A stretch of DNA of 64,000 bases from G965212005 sp965212005 (lineage in GTDB: Bacteria; Pseudomonadota; Gammaproteobacteria; Porifericomitales; Porifericomitaceae), in the NCBI GenBank assembly GCA_965212005.1, contig OZ243038.1:496001-560000 (forward strand), read 5' to 3'. Position numbers and translations under genes: made by a program. Below the pieces are notes generated by a model. It ran no database searches, was not told the origin of the DNA, and saw only the letters and a list, made by a program, of their open reading frames with translations. Shown here piece by piece: positions 45,198-53,368 of this stretch (the first letter of the stretch is position 1; each line of letters opens with the position of its first letter).

Positions 45198-45226
45198 TTG
45201 CGTAAACTGCGCACCCTTGTTACAAT
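45198..45226 (+). promoter_or_regulatory. Candidate sigma-70 promoter of the sdh operon
   Basis: TTGCGT (45198-45203), a 17-base spacer and TACAAT (45221-45226) lie 73 bases before the first gene of the operon. This is the best -35/-10 pair in the 332-base gap between ygfX and the DUF1674 gene. The rest of the gap (44967-45197) shows nothing else I can assign. Confidence 0.6.
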
Positions 45227-45298
45227 TAGCGGCTATATGGGCTGCGGGAAACTGCTACAGGCGGGTCTTACGCTCAGACACGGGGGCAGGAGAGTTCA

Positions 45299-45460
45299 AT
45301 GGCAAAACCCGCAAAGGACAAAGCCCAGGATCGCAAACTGGAGCAGGCTCGGCCGGACGAAGGCGCTGCCGATCGCAAGGCGGAGCACGGCGGGCCGCGA
45401 GGACTGGAACCGACCCGCTACGGAGACTGGGAACGCAATGGACGCTGCATCGATTTTTAA
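45299..45460 (+). CDS. DUF1674 small protein, succinate dehydrogenase assembly factor 4-like
   Basis: A 53-codon gene, ATG at 45299 with AGGAG seven bases upstream and TAA at 45458. The Lys/Asp/Glu-rich N-half is followed by GGPRGLEPTRYGDWERNGRC and a terminal IDF, the DUF1674/SDHAF4 signature (GPEPTRYGDWE..G..DF). In eukaryotes SDHAF4 binds flavinylated SDHA and helps it join SDHB; bacterial members are mostly uncharacterised. Its location as first gene of the sdh operon, 86 bases before sdhC, fits that role well. Confidence 0.87.
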   Translation: MAKPAKDKAQDRKLEQARPDEGAADRKAEHGGPRGLEPTRYGDWERNGRCIDF

Positions 45461-45546
45461 CCCGCAAGATCCCGCCGCCCGCAACGCTGCAAGAATGCTT
45501 TGTCACTGCAGAAAATCATTACGACCGGGTACCGAGTCCGCCTGAT

Positions 45547-45939
45547 ATGAAGCAGGATCCCCGCCCGCTTTCTCCGCACCTGCAAGTCTACAAGCCCCAG
45601 TTGACTTCGATGCTGTCCATCCTGCACCGCGGCACCGGGATAGTCCTGGGCTTCGGGGCACTGGTCTTAAGCCTGTACCTGGTCGCCGTTGCCACCGGTC
45701 CCGCCAGCTTTCAATACTTTCACGCCTTTTTCCATAGTTGGATAGGCGAACTCTCGCTGCTGGTCGGCAGCGGCTGCCTGTATTATCACCTGTGCAACGG
45801 AATCCGCCACCTGTTCTGGGACTGCGGGCGCGGTTTTGCATTGCCGACCGTCTATGCTTCCGGCGTCGCGGTAGTGGTGGGAACCGTGGTGCTGACCGGA
45901 GTGACCTGGCTGTGCGCGCTGGGAGGAGCGGGAGGATGA
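45547..45939 (+). CDS. sdhC: Succinate dehydrogenase cytochrome b556 subunit SdhC
   Basis: Membrane anchor that binds heme b and ubiquinone. The 130 residues have RPLSPHLQVYKPQLTSMLSI and LHRGTGIVLG (quinone-site Ser/Arg region). Three membrane helices follow, with the heme-ligand histidine in YHLCNGIRHLFWD. The ATG at 45547 matches the family N-terminus, although no strong ribosome-binding site precedes it. It ends in an ATGA overlap with sdhD. Confidence 0.94.
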   Translation: MKQDPRPLSPHLQVYKPQLTSMLSILHRGTGIVLGFGALVLSLYLVAVATGPASFQYFHAFFHSWIGELSLLVGSGCLYYHLCNGIRHLFWDCGRGFALPTVYASGVAVVVGTVVLTGVTWLCALGGAGG

Positions 45940-46316
45940 GCCTGCAAACGCCGCTGGCCCGGGTTCGCGGGCTGGGCTCGGCCAAGACCGGCGTCCACCA
46001 TTGGTGGATGCAGCGGCTCACGGCGGTGATTTTGACGCCGTTGTGTTTCTGGTTTGTATTTTCGGTGCTGCAGCTTGCGCAAATGGACTACCAGGAAGTC
46101 ATCCATTGGATGCGCAACCCGGTGGACGGCTGTTTTCTGCTGATCTTCCTGGTTGCGCTGTTTTATCACACCCTGCTCGGCATGCAAGTCGTCATTGAAG
46201 ACTACATAGAAAACGAGGCGCAAAAGCTCTTCTGCCTGGTCAGCATGAAGCTGCTGGTCCTGCTGATGGGTGCCACCTCTACCTTTGCTGTGCTGAAGAT
46301 TTCGCTGGGGGGATAA
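45936..46316 (+). CDS. sdhD: Succinate dehydrogenase membrane anchor subunit SdhD
   Basis: The 126-residue product starts MSLQTPLARVRGLGSAKTG, with HHWWMQRLTAVIL and three predicted helices. The heme/quinone-site histidine is in ALFYHTLLGMQVVIEDY. A GGAGGAGCGGGAGG stretch precedes the ATG, which overlaps the sdhC stop. Partners with SdhC to anchor SdhAB in the inner membrane. Confidence 0.93.
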   Translation: MSLQTPLARVRGLGSAKTGVHHWWMQRLTAVILTPLCFWFVFSVLQLAQMDYQEVIHWMRNPVDGCFLLIFLVALFYHTLLGMQVVIEDYIENEAQKLFCLVSMKLLVLLMGATSTFAVLKISLGG

Positions 46317-46323
46317 AGCAAAA

Positions 46324-48126
46324 GTGAACACCAGCGAGAAGGCCTACCCGATCACGGACCATTGCTACGACGTAGTCGTCGTCGGGGCCGGCGGCGCCGG
46401 TCTGCGAGCCACCTTCGGGATGGCCGCCCAGGGTCTGAGAACGGCCTGCGTCACCAAGGTGTTTCCGACCCGGAGTCACACCGTTGCCGCCCAGGGCGGC
46501 ATCAGCGCAGCGCTCGGCAACATGGGAGAAGACAACTGGCGCTGGCACATGTACGATACTATCAAGGGTTCGGACTGGCTCGGCGATCAGGACGCCATCG
46601 AATATATGTGCCGGGAGGCGGCCCCGGCCGTGATCGAGTTGGAGCACTACGGCGTGCCATTTTCCAGGACCGACGATGGACACATATACCAGCGCGCTTT
46701 CGGCGGCATGACCACACACTTCGGCGAAGGCCAGGCGCAGCGCACCTGTGCCGCGGCAGACCGCACCGGGCACGCCATCTTGCACGCGCTCTACCAGCAG
46801 TCACTGAAGCACCAGGCCGAGTTCTTTGTTGAATACTTTGCGCTGGATCTGCTGATGGACGAAGACGGCGCCTGCCGCGGCGTCCTGGCCTGGCAGCTGG
46901 ACAACGGCAGCATCCACCGCTTTCGCGCCCACACGGTAGTGCTGGCTACCGGCGGCTACGGGCGCAGTTATCTCTCCTGCACTTCCGCGCACACCTGCAG
47001 CGGAGACGGCACCGCGATGGCATTGCGCGCCGGGCTGCCTCTGCAGGACATGGAATTCATCCAGTTTCACCCTACCGGCATCTACGGCGCCGGCTGCCTG
47101 ATTACGGAAGGCGTGCGCGGAGAAGGAGGGTACCTGACCAACTCCGAAGGGGAACGCTTTATGGAGCGCTACGCGCCGTCGGCGAAGGACCTGGCTTCAC
47201 GGGACGTAGTCAGCCGCGCCATGACCATGGAGATCCAGGGAGGCCGCGGAGTGGGTAAAGACAAGGATCACATCTACCTGCACCTGGAGCATCTCGGGCC
47301 GGAAGTCATTGAGGAGCGATTGCCCGGCATCTCCGAGTCGGCGCGCATTTTCGCCGGGGTAGACGTGACTCGCGAGCCGATCCCGGTTCTGCCCACCGTG
47401 CATTACAATATGGGCGGCATTCCCACCAACTACCAGGGACAGGCGGTCACGCTGCGCGGCGACGACCCGGACGTAATCATACCGGGCTTGATGGCGATCG
47501 GGGAGGCCGCGTGCGTCTCGGTGCACGGAGCCAATCGACTGGGATCGAACTCGCTGCTGGACCTGATCGTGTTCGGCCGCGCCGCGGCCCAGTGTTGCGC
47601 CGAACAGATCAAGCAGGGACAAGTGCACCACCCGGAGCCCGATGCAGCCGTCGAAGACGCCATCCTGGCGGAACTGGACCGGCTGCGCTACAGCAAGGGC
47701 AACTTCCGCACGGCTGAACTGCGCCTGCAGATGCAGCGCATAATGCAAAACAACGCCGCCGTATTCCGGACCGGGGAGATGCTGCAGAAAGGGATCGAGC
47801 AGATCGAGCAAGTCCAGGCCCGCATGGATGAGTTGCGCGTGGAGGACCGCTCCATGATCTGGAACAGCGACCTGGTGGAAACCTGGGAACTGCGCAACCT
47901 GATGGCCAACGCGGTAGTAAGCATCCACTCCGCCGCCCACCGGACGGAAAGCCGCGGCGCGCACGCACGTGAGGATTATCCGGACCGGGACGATGACAAC
48001 TGGCTCAAACACACGCTGGTCGAGATGAAGCCGGGCGGCAAGATCAGCTTTCGTTATCGCCCGGTGCATATGTATACCCTGTCCAAAGACGTGGAGGTAG
48101 TCCCTCCGCAAAAGAGAGTCTACTGA
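46324..48126 (+). CDS. sdhA: Succinate dehydrogenase flavoprotein subunit SdhA
   Basis: Oxidises succinate to fumarate using covalent FAD. The 600 residues show the dinucleotide fold VVVGAGGAGLRA, the FAD-linking His in FPTRSHTVAAQGG, the substrate-site HFGEGQAQRTCAAADRTGH, HPTGIYGAGCLITEG and HGANRLGSNSLLDL. The start is GTG at 46324 after a G-rich site. Length is slightly above the E. coli 588. Confidence 0.97.
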   Translation: MNTSEKAYPITDHCYDVVVVGAGGAGLRATFGMAAQGLRTACVTKVFPTRSHTVAAQGGISAALGNMGEDNWRWHMYDTIKGSDWLGDQDAIEYMCREAAPAVIELEHYGVPFSRTDDGHIYQRAFGGMTTHFGEGQAQRTCAAADRTGHAILHALYQQSLKHQAEFFVEYFALDLLMDEDGACRGVLAWQLDNGSIHRFRAHTVVLATGGYGRSYLSCTSAHTCSGDGTAMALRAGLPLQDMEFIQFHPTGIYGAGCLITEGVRGEGGYLTNSEGERFMERYAPSAKDLASRDVVSRAMTMEIQGGRGVGKDKDHIYLHLEHLGPEVIEERLPGISESARIFAGVDVTREPIPVLPTVHYNMGGIPTNYQGQAVTLRGDDPDVIIPGLMAIGEAACVSVHGANRLGSNSLLDLIVFGRAAAQCCAEQIKQGQVHHPEPDAAVEDAILAELDRLRYSKGNFRTAELRLQMQRIMQNNAAVFRTGEMLQKGIEQIEQVQARMDELRVEDRSMIWNSDLVETWELRNLMANAVVSIHSAAHRTESRGAHAREDYPDRDDDNWLKHTLVEMKPGGKISFRYRPVHMYTLSKDVEVVPPQKRVY

Positions 48127-48137
48127 GGAACAAGTTG

Positions 48138-48920
48138 ATGGCCACTTTCCAACTTCCAGCCAATTCCCGGGTGCAGCCGGGCAAACAATTCGATCAGGCC
48201 GGCAAGGCGAAACATAAAAAGTGCTTTCAGGTCTACCGCTGGTCGCCGGACGATCAGGAGAATCCGCGCCTGGACAGCTATACCATCGACCTGGACCAGT
48301 GCGGCGCGATGGTGCTGGACGCGCTGATCTACATCAAGGACTACGTGGATTCGACTCTGACCTTCCGCCGCTCCTGCCGGGAGGGGATCTGCGGCTCCTG
48401 CGCGATGAACATTAACGGCACCAATACCCTGGCCTGCATACAGGCCATCGACACGAAACGCGAACAAACACGCGTCTACCCGCTGCCACACCTGCCGGTT
48501 GTCAAGGACCTGGTTCCGGACATGACTCACTTCTACGCCCAGTACGCTTCCATCAAGCCCTGGCTGCAGTTACACACGGCACCGCCGCCGAACCGGGAGT
48601 TGCTGCAATCCAAGGAGGAACGCAGCCGGTTGGACGGTCTCTACGAATGCATCCTGTGCGCCTGCTGCTCGACCAGTTGCCCGAGCTACTGGTGGAACGG
48701 CGACCGGTACCTGGGACCGGCGACGCTGCTGCAGGCCTATCGCTGGATTGCCGACAGCCGGGATGAGGGTACTGGAGAGCGCCTGGATGAATTGGAGGAT
48801 CCTTTCCGTCTGTTTCGCTGCCACACCATCATGAACTGTACCAGCGCTTGCCCGAAACACTTGAATCCGGGCAAGGCCATTGCCGAGATCAAAAAACAAC
48901 TGCTGATGCGGACCCAGTAG
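48138..48920 (+). CDS. sdhB: Succinate dehydrogenase iron-sulfur subunit SdhB
   Basis: Carries electrons from FAD to quinone through three clusters, all of whose cysteine motifs are visible: SCREGICGSCAMNINGTNTL ([2Fe-2S]), CILCACCSTSCP ([4Fe-4S]) and CHTIMNCTSACPKHLNP ([3Fe-4S]). The 260 residues are longer than E. coli SdhB because of an N-terminal extension of about 20 residues. The ATG at 48138, after a GAGGAA ribosome-binding site, is preferred over the adjacent TTG. Confidence 0.96.
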   Translation: MATFQLPANSRVQPGKQFDQAGKAKHKKCFQVYRWSPDDQENPRLDSYTIDLDQCGAMVLDALIYIKDYVDSTLTFRRSCREGICGSCAMNINGTNTLACIQAIDTKREQTRVYPLPHLPVVKDLVPDMTHFYAQYASIKPWLQLHTAPPPNRELLQSKEERSRLDGLYECILCACCSTSCPSYWWNGDRYLGPATLLQAYRWIADSRDEGTGERLDELEDPFRLFRCHTIMNCTSACPKHLNPGKAIAEIKKQLLMRTQ

Positions 48921-48936
48921 GCACAGGGCGCCCGCG

Positions 48937-49269
48937 GTGGCGGAGAATCAACGCTCTCGTCTGCGCTGGCTGTGCCGCCGCGGCACGCGCGAGATGGATC
49001 TGCTGCTGCAGCGCTTCATGGATGAACAGTACGACCATCTGCATGAGACTGAGCGGCAGGCGCTGGGTGAATTGTTGGAATGTCCGGATCAGGATTTGTA
49101 TGCCTGGATCAGCGGCAGCCGGCAGCCGCCTGACTCGGTCCCAGTCGCTTTAATTAAAAAAATACAGCTTTGCCTGTGCCTGGAGCCACCATCCATACCC
49201 CGTCCCTGCAAGGCACTTCGGAGCCCGCAACCTCCCGAGGCCGCGGCGACGCCGCCGCAACGCCGCTAA
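48937..49269 (+). CDS. sdhE: FAD assembly factor SdhE with C-terminal extension
   Basis: Small protein required for covalent flavinylation of SdhA. The N-terminal 80 residues follow the family (RLRWLCRRGTREMDLLLQRF, containing the essential RGxxE; then LGELLECPDQDLYAWI). The product continues to 110 residues with a Pro/Ala-rich tail, KALRSPQPPEAAATPPQRR, beyond the usual 80-95. GTG start at 48937. It lies 16 bases after sdhB rather than beside ygfX as in E. coli. Confidence 0.92.
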   Translation: MAENQRSRLRWLCRRGTREMDLLLQRFMDEQYDHLHETERQALGELLECPDQDLYAWISGSRQPPDSVPVALIKKIQLCLCLEPPSIPRPCKALRSPQPPEAAATPPQRR

Positions 49270-49413
49270 ACAGGCCAGGAACATGCCAAGTCCCCCTCCG
49301 CAGCGCGCCCGATCCGGTTTCGATGCCGGCGCCACCCAATCCGGCATCCTGACCGCACCGCGCCGTTCAGCGCCCGCTGAGGATCGGCATTGCGCCGAGC
49401 CATCCAGAGATCG

Positions 49414-50439
49414 ATGACGCCACCGGAGCCTGACACAAGGTCGGAAAACGACTGCTTTCCGCTGCCGGACGACAGCGAATGGCAGGCGGCGCACGGCGGC
49501 GATTTCATCACGGTACTGCACAACTATGCGGTAGTGCGTGCAGTCGGGAAGGACAGCCGGGATTTTCTTACCCGTATGCTGAGCAGTACGGTTGCCGGCG
49601 TCTCGCCGGAACAGGCGGAATTCAGTGCCTGGTGCATGGCCAACGGTCGAGTGCAGGGCACCCTGCTGTTGTTTCAGTGGCAGGAACAACTATGCCTGCT
49701 GCTGCCTGCCGCCGATCAAGCCGCCAGGCTGTGCTCGCAGCTGGGCAAATTCATTCTGCGCTCCGAGGTGCGCTTTGAAGATCACAGTGCGGAGCTGCAC
49801 TGCATGGGCCTTGCCGGAATCCACAGTCCACAGCACATCCGGCAAGCGTTCGGCACCGCGCCCGCGCAGAACTGGCAGGCAGTGAGCGGACCGGAGGCCA
49901 GCGTGATTCGGCTGCCTGCCCCGGTACCGCGCTTTCTACTCATTGGAGCTGGAGCGGCGCTAACCGCTCTGAGGCGAGACTGGCAAGCACACTGCACGGC
50001 AGCGGGCGAGCACGCCTGGACATGGCTCGACGTGCAAGCCGGCCTGCCGTGGCTGCGGGCGGCCTGCAGCAATCTGTACCTGCCGCAGTTTCTTGCCCTG
50101 GCACACTTCTGCGCCCTGGATTTAGACAAGGGCTGTTTTCCGGGACAGGAAGTGATCGCCCGCCTGCATCATCGCGGCACCGTGAAGCGTCGCCTACATC
50201 GGTTATATAGTACCGACCGTCCGCATATCGGGGAGGCCCTGATCCCGGCCGGGCAACAGCATGCCGCCGGCGAAGTGCTGGAGGCGGTGCCTGACCCGCG
50301 GGGAGGTTATGCCGCGCTGGCAGTCATCCGCGACTCCGAAGCCGCCCACCCGTTGCACTTGCAGGAAGCCCCTATGAAGGCCGTGCGTACGGAGCCGGTG
50401 GAAGCGGCGAACCGGTCCGGCCAGGCCGCCGGCCGTTGA
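49414..50439 (+). CDS. ygfZ: Folate-binding protein YgfZ (GcvT-like)
   Basis: The 341-residue product is related to GcvT and supports assembly or repair of certain Fe-S proteins using tetrahydrofolate. It has DFLTRMLSSTVAGVSPEQAEFSA split by the usual short loop, WCMANGRVQGTLLL, and the diagnostic LDKGCFPGQEVIARLHHRG. I chose the ATG at 49414; a TTG at 49390 adds eight residues. Proximity to sdhB and sdhE is sensible because SDH is a multi-cluster enzyme. Confidence 0.92.
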   Translation: MTPPEPDTRSENDCFPLPDDSEWQAAHGGDFITVLHNYAVVRAVGKDSRDFLTRMLSSTVAGVSPEQAEFSAWCMANGRVQGTLLLFQWQEQLCLLLPAADQAARLCSQLGKFILRSEVRFEDHSAELHCMGLAGIHSPQHIRQAFGTAPAQNWQAVSGPEASVIRLPAPVPRFLLIGAGAALTALRRDWQAHCTAAGEHAWTWLDVQAGLPWLRAACSNLYLPQFLALAHFCALDLDKGCFPGQEVIARLHHRGTVKRRLHRLYSTDRPHIGEALIPAGQQHAAGEVLEAVPDPRGGYAALAVIRDSEAAHPLHLQEAPMKAVRTEPVEAANRSGQAAGR

Positions 50440-50763
50440 CGCACCGTGGATACCGAGCCGCCAAGCGCGGATACTGCCATTTGATTAACCACTGCCGGGA
50501 GCTCGATGAAAAATAAATGCACCGTAAAACTGCCGGGCATACACTCGCCGGCCCGCAGACTGCGTTACAGCGCACTGGCACCCGCTTTGGGGCGCTTTAC
50601 CGCCGCCGGGCCGGTACCCGTTTCCCCGCCCGTGCCGCAGGGAATCGCCACCGTTGCGCCGCTGTTTAAGGCGCAACCCGGGCACGGCGGCAGCTCAAGC
50701 CCGGATCGGCGTTAGTTCTCCGGCCCGCCGCAGTCCGCTGCACGAGAGGATCCATCCGCAGGC
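50440..50763. other. Intergenic region between ygfZ and aguA
   Basis: A 324-base gap. One short open frame (ATG at 50506, 69 codons) begins well with a Shine-Dalgarno-like GGGAG, but its Pro/Ala/Gly-rich translation has no recognisable features and may be non-coding. No promoter or RNA is clear. Confidence 0.35.
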
Positions 50764-51837
50764 ATGCAGGCTGCAGCAGTACGGCTACCCGCCGAATGGG
50801 AAGCACTGGCAGCCATGCAACTCACCTGGCCGCATCCGGCAGGAGACTGGGGCGCACAGCTGGGCGCGGCAGAGGAGACGATGCTGGAGCTCGCCCGGCA
50901 GCTAAGCCGGCAATTGCCGTTGCTGATCGCCTGTCATGATCAGTCCTGCCTGCATAGACTGAACCGGACCCTGCGGCACAATGGATTACACAATCATCAG
51001 TATGCGCTCTACCCAATGCCCTCCAACGATATCTGGTCGCGGGATCACGGACCGCTGACCGTATACCGCAACAACGGCCATCCGGAATTGCTGAATTTTG
51101 TCTTCAACGGCTGGGGAGGACGCTTCCCTGCGGCCTGGGACAACGCACTGAACGCACGCCTGCACGCTGCCGGCGCATATGGAGCGGTACCGATACACAG
51201 CATTGACCTGGAACTGGAGGGAGGCGCCATCGATAGCGATGGCGCCGGCACGCTGCTCACTACCACCGGTGCCATGCTGCGCTCCCGCCGAGGCGGCGGC
51301 GCCCGGCGGCACCGGGATCGATGCCTGGTTGAGCGGCAGCTGCGCTCCTTGTTCGGCTGCGAGCGGATCCTGTGGTTGGAGCACAACGGACTGCGCGACG
51401 ATGACACCGGGGGCCACGTCGATCTGCTGGCGCGTTTTACCGATCCCGGAACCATAGTCTACGCCAGCGGCGGACGCCGGCACCCCGAGTACGCGGCGCT
51501 GGCCGCGCTGGCCGCGGAGTTGGCGCCATTGCGCCGCGCGGACGGCAGCCACTACGAACTGGTGCCCCTGCCCATGCCGCGCAGCGCGCAGACGCGCCCG
51601 TGCAGTTACACCAACTTCCTGATTGCCAATGACCTCGTGCTAGTCCCGCAATACGCGGACCGCGCCGCGGACCAGGCGGCACTGGAGCTGCTGGCACAGT
51701 GTTTCCCGCGCCGGCAGTGCCTGGGTATCGACTGCCGCGCGCTGATCCGACAGGGAGGCGCGCTGCACTGCGCGGCCATGCAACTGCCGCACGGGATCCA
51801 TATCAACACGGGCATCAACCGGGAGGCCGGCCTTTGA
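50764..51837 (+). CDS. aguA: Agmatine deiminase
   Basis: Hydrolyses agmatine to N-carbamoylputrescine. The 357 residues have the PAD-type guanidine-modifying fold: LPAEWEALAAMQLTWPHP at the N-terminus, PSNDIWSRDHGPLTV, LELEGGAIDSDG, GGHVDLLARF (catalytic His) and the nucleophilic cysteine in GGALHCAAMQLP. The gene is followed 67 bases later by the enzyme for the next step, which fixes the assignment against peptidyl-arginine deiminase. Confidence 0.92.
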   Translation: MQAAAVRLPAEWEALAAMQLTWPHPAGDWGAQLGAAEETMLELARQLSRQLPLLIACHDQSCLHRLNRTLRHNGLHNHQYALYPMPSNDIWSRDHGPLTVYRNNGHPELLNFVFNGWGGRFPAAWDNALNARLHAAGAYGAVPIHSIDLELEGGAIDSDGAGTLLTTTGAMLRSRRGGGARRHRDRCLVERQLRSLFGCERILWLEHNGLRDDDTGGHVDLLARFTDPGTIVYASGGRRHPEYAALAALAAELAPLRRADGSHYELVPLPMPRSAQTRPCSYTNFLIANDLVLVPQYADRAADQAALELLAQCFPRRQCLGIDCRALIRQGGALHCAAMQLPHGIHINTGINREAGL

Positions 51838-51904
51838 TCCGTCCCGGGCCGGTGTTGCAGGGTTCTGTCCATCGACTCTACCGCGCATCCCGCACGGCAA
51901 CAGC

Positions 51905-52813
51905 GTGAACCGTCAGCGCCTGCAAGCCGCGGTCGTGCAGCATGCCTGCGGGGAAGACCGGCAGACCAACCTGCAGCGCAACCTGGCTGGACTGGAACAA
52001 GCCCGGCAGCGCGGCGCCGTCCTGGCGCTGCTGCCTGAACTCAGCGCCCTGCCCTATTTTTGTAACAGTGCGCAGCAGCGGCACTTCGACCTGGCGGAGC
52101 CGGTCCCCGGTCCCACGGTAGAGCAATGGTCAGCTGCGGCGGTTCGCCTGGGACTGGTTGTGGTCGGCACGATCTTCGAGCGGTGCGCCAGCGGCACGCA
52201 CCATAATACCGCCGTCGTCATTGAGCGCGATGGCACGCTGGCTGGAATCTACCGCAAAATGCACGTTCCACAGGAGCCGGACTACCAGGAAAAATACTAC
52301 TACACTCCGGGCACGGGAGGCTTCGTTCCCATTGATACGTCCTGCGGCCGGCTGGGGGTGCTGATCTGCTGGGACCAGTGGTTCCCCGAAGCGGCGCGGC
52401 TGATGGCCCTGGCCGGGGCCGAATTGCTCCTGTACCCCAGTGCCATCGGCTGGAGCCGGGACGACCCGGCAGACGAACGGCAGCGCCAACAGGACGCCTG
52501 GATTAGCGTGCAGCGCGGACACGCCGCGGCCAATTGCCTGCCCGTGCTGACGAGCAATCGCATCGGCATCCAGGCCGCCGTCTCCGGGGGCGGCGGTGCC
52601 ATCCACTTTTGGGGCAGCAGCTTCATCGCCCAGGGGCAAGGAACACTGCTGGCGCAAGCTGCAAGCGACACGGTCGAAGTGATCTGCGCCCCACTGGACC
52701 TGGAGCACGTCCGCACCCTGCGGCGCAGCTGGCCCTTCATCCGGGACCGGCGCACTGACGCCTACCAGGGCCTGCTGCACCCCCGAGCTCCCGGCCCTGG
52801 CATCGACTCATAG
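51905..52813 (+). CDS. aguB: N-carbamoylputrescine amidase
   Basis: Nitrilase-superfamily enzyme converting N-carbamoylputrescine to putrescine, CO2 and ammonia. The 302 residues contain the triad: Glu in LLPELSALPYFC, Lys in YRKMHVPQEPDYQEKYYY and Cys in VLICWDQWFPEAARLM. GTG start at 51905. Together aguA-aguB form the arginine-decarboxylase-dependent putrescine route; speA is not in the window. Confidence 0.92.
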   Translation: MNRQRLQAAVVQHACGEDRQTNLQRNLAGLEQARQRGAVLALLPELSALPYFCNSAQQRHFDLAEPVPGPTVEQWSAAAVRLGLVVVGTIFERCASGTHHNTAVVIERDGTLAGIYRKMHVPQEPDYQEKYYYTPGTGGFVPIDTSCGRLGVLICWDQWFPEAARLMALAGAELLLYPSAIGWSRDDPADERQRQQDAWISVQRGHAAANCLPVLTSNRIGIQAAVSGGGGAIHFWGSSFIAQGQGTLLAQAASDTVEVICAPLDLEHVRTLRRSWPFIRDRRTDAYQGLLHPRAPGPGIDS

Positions 52814-52861
52814 CCACCGGAGCGGCTCCGCCGGGTTCCCCAGGGTAAAACCAGGGTAAAC

Positions 52862-52933
52862 CAGGGTAAACGCTTCAGGCCATCAGACCGGCGGCATCAA
52901 GGACGCGCACAGACGCCCTCGGCGACTCGTTCC
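52862..52933 (+). repeat. Left 72-bp direct repeat flanking the AT-rich island
   Basis: Matches 55745-55816 at 64 of 72 positions without gaps and in the same orientation. Similarity continues a little to the left, where a ccagggtaaa unit is present in three tandem copies (about 52840-52870) against one in the right copy. On the minus strand it reads NESPRASVRVLDAAGLMA, nearly the same as the end of the small frame at 55720-55965. Confidence 0.9.
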
Positions 52934-53130
52934 GCCAAATTTTATCAGGGAATGTTTGCTGTGGGACGGCGGGATTTATTGGGGTTTATCAGTATATCAA
53001 CAGGTTGAAGCGGTGGGAGCTTGGCTTTTGATGTGGGACGCAAAAATGAAGATCAAGCACTTACGAGCCCTCAGGTCATTTGATTGGAGATCAACGCTCC
53101 CCAAAAGCCAATGGCAGACTACTCGATAAA
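52934..53130. other. Non-coding left end of the island
   Basis: AT-rich sequence after the left direct repeat. Short frames exist but none is recognisable. It carries two tgggacg copies and the end of the IS256 remnant. I see no gene here. Confidence 0.4.
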
Positions 53131-53247
53131 TTAGAGCATGGAGTGCGTTTCCCAACCCACGCTGAGCAAGCCATCCTCACCCAAAATATCTTCCGGTGAT
53201 GTGTTCCCTGCCAGTAGCTGGTCGATCAATTTGTCTGATATTGGCAT
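53131..53247 (-). pseudogene. IS256-family transposase fragment (N-terminus)
   Basis: ATG at 53247 after GGAGGAC begins MPISDKLIDQLLAG, then SPEDILGEDGLL. This is the start of IS256/mutator-type transposases (..KELLDQLLAG...GxDGLL). After about 28 residues similarity stops and the frame ends at 53131, so less than a tenth of the usual 400-residue transposase remains. The matching terminal repeat lies just upstream at 53273-53301. Confidence 0.8.
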
Positions 53248-53272
53248 TGGTTAGTCCTCCAGAATTAACAAT

Positions 53273-53361
53273 GCCATTTACACAAACTTTTTTACAGTCT
53301 CGTTCGGTGAGCGAGCTTCACTGTGATAATCCGCCATTTACACAGTAAATTTTACAGTCTC
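53273..53361 (-). repeat. Two 29-bp IS256-type terminal repeats in direct orientation
   Basis: gccatttacaca...tttacagtctc occurs at 53273-53301 and 53333-53361, 60 bp apart, differing only in the central seven bases. The inner copy is correctly placed to be the left end of the truncated transposase gene. The outer copy is an extra solo end, eight bases beyond the ParA stop codon. It could be the scar of a second, related insertion. Confidence 0.75.
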
Positions 53362-53368
53362 TTTATTT

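Noticed and set aside
50506..50715. 69-codon frame between ygfZ and aguA
   Set aside because: It has an acceptable ribosome-binding site but a low-complexity Pro/Gly/Ala translation and no recognisable similarity; not supported as a gene.
52934..53130. Possible integrase or methyltransferase remnant at the left end of the island
   Set aside because: Short frames were translated by eye and gave no recognisable motif; only tgggacg repeats remain.
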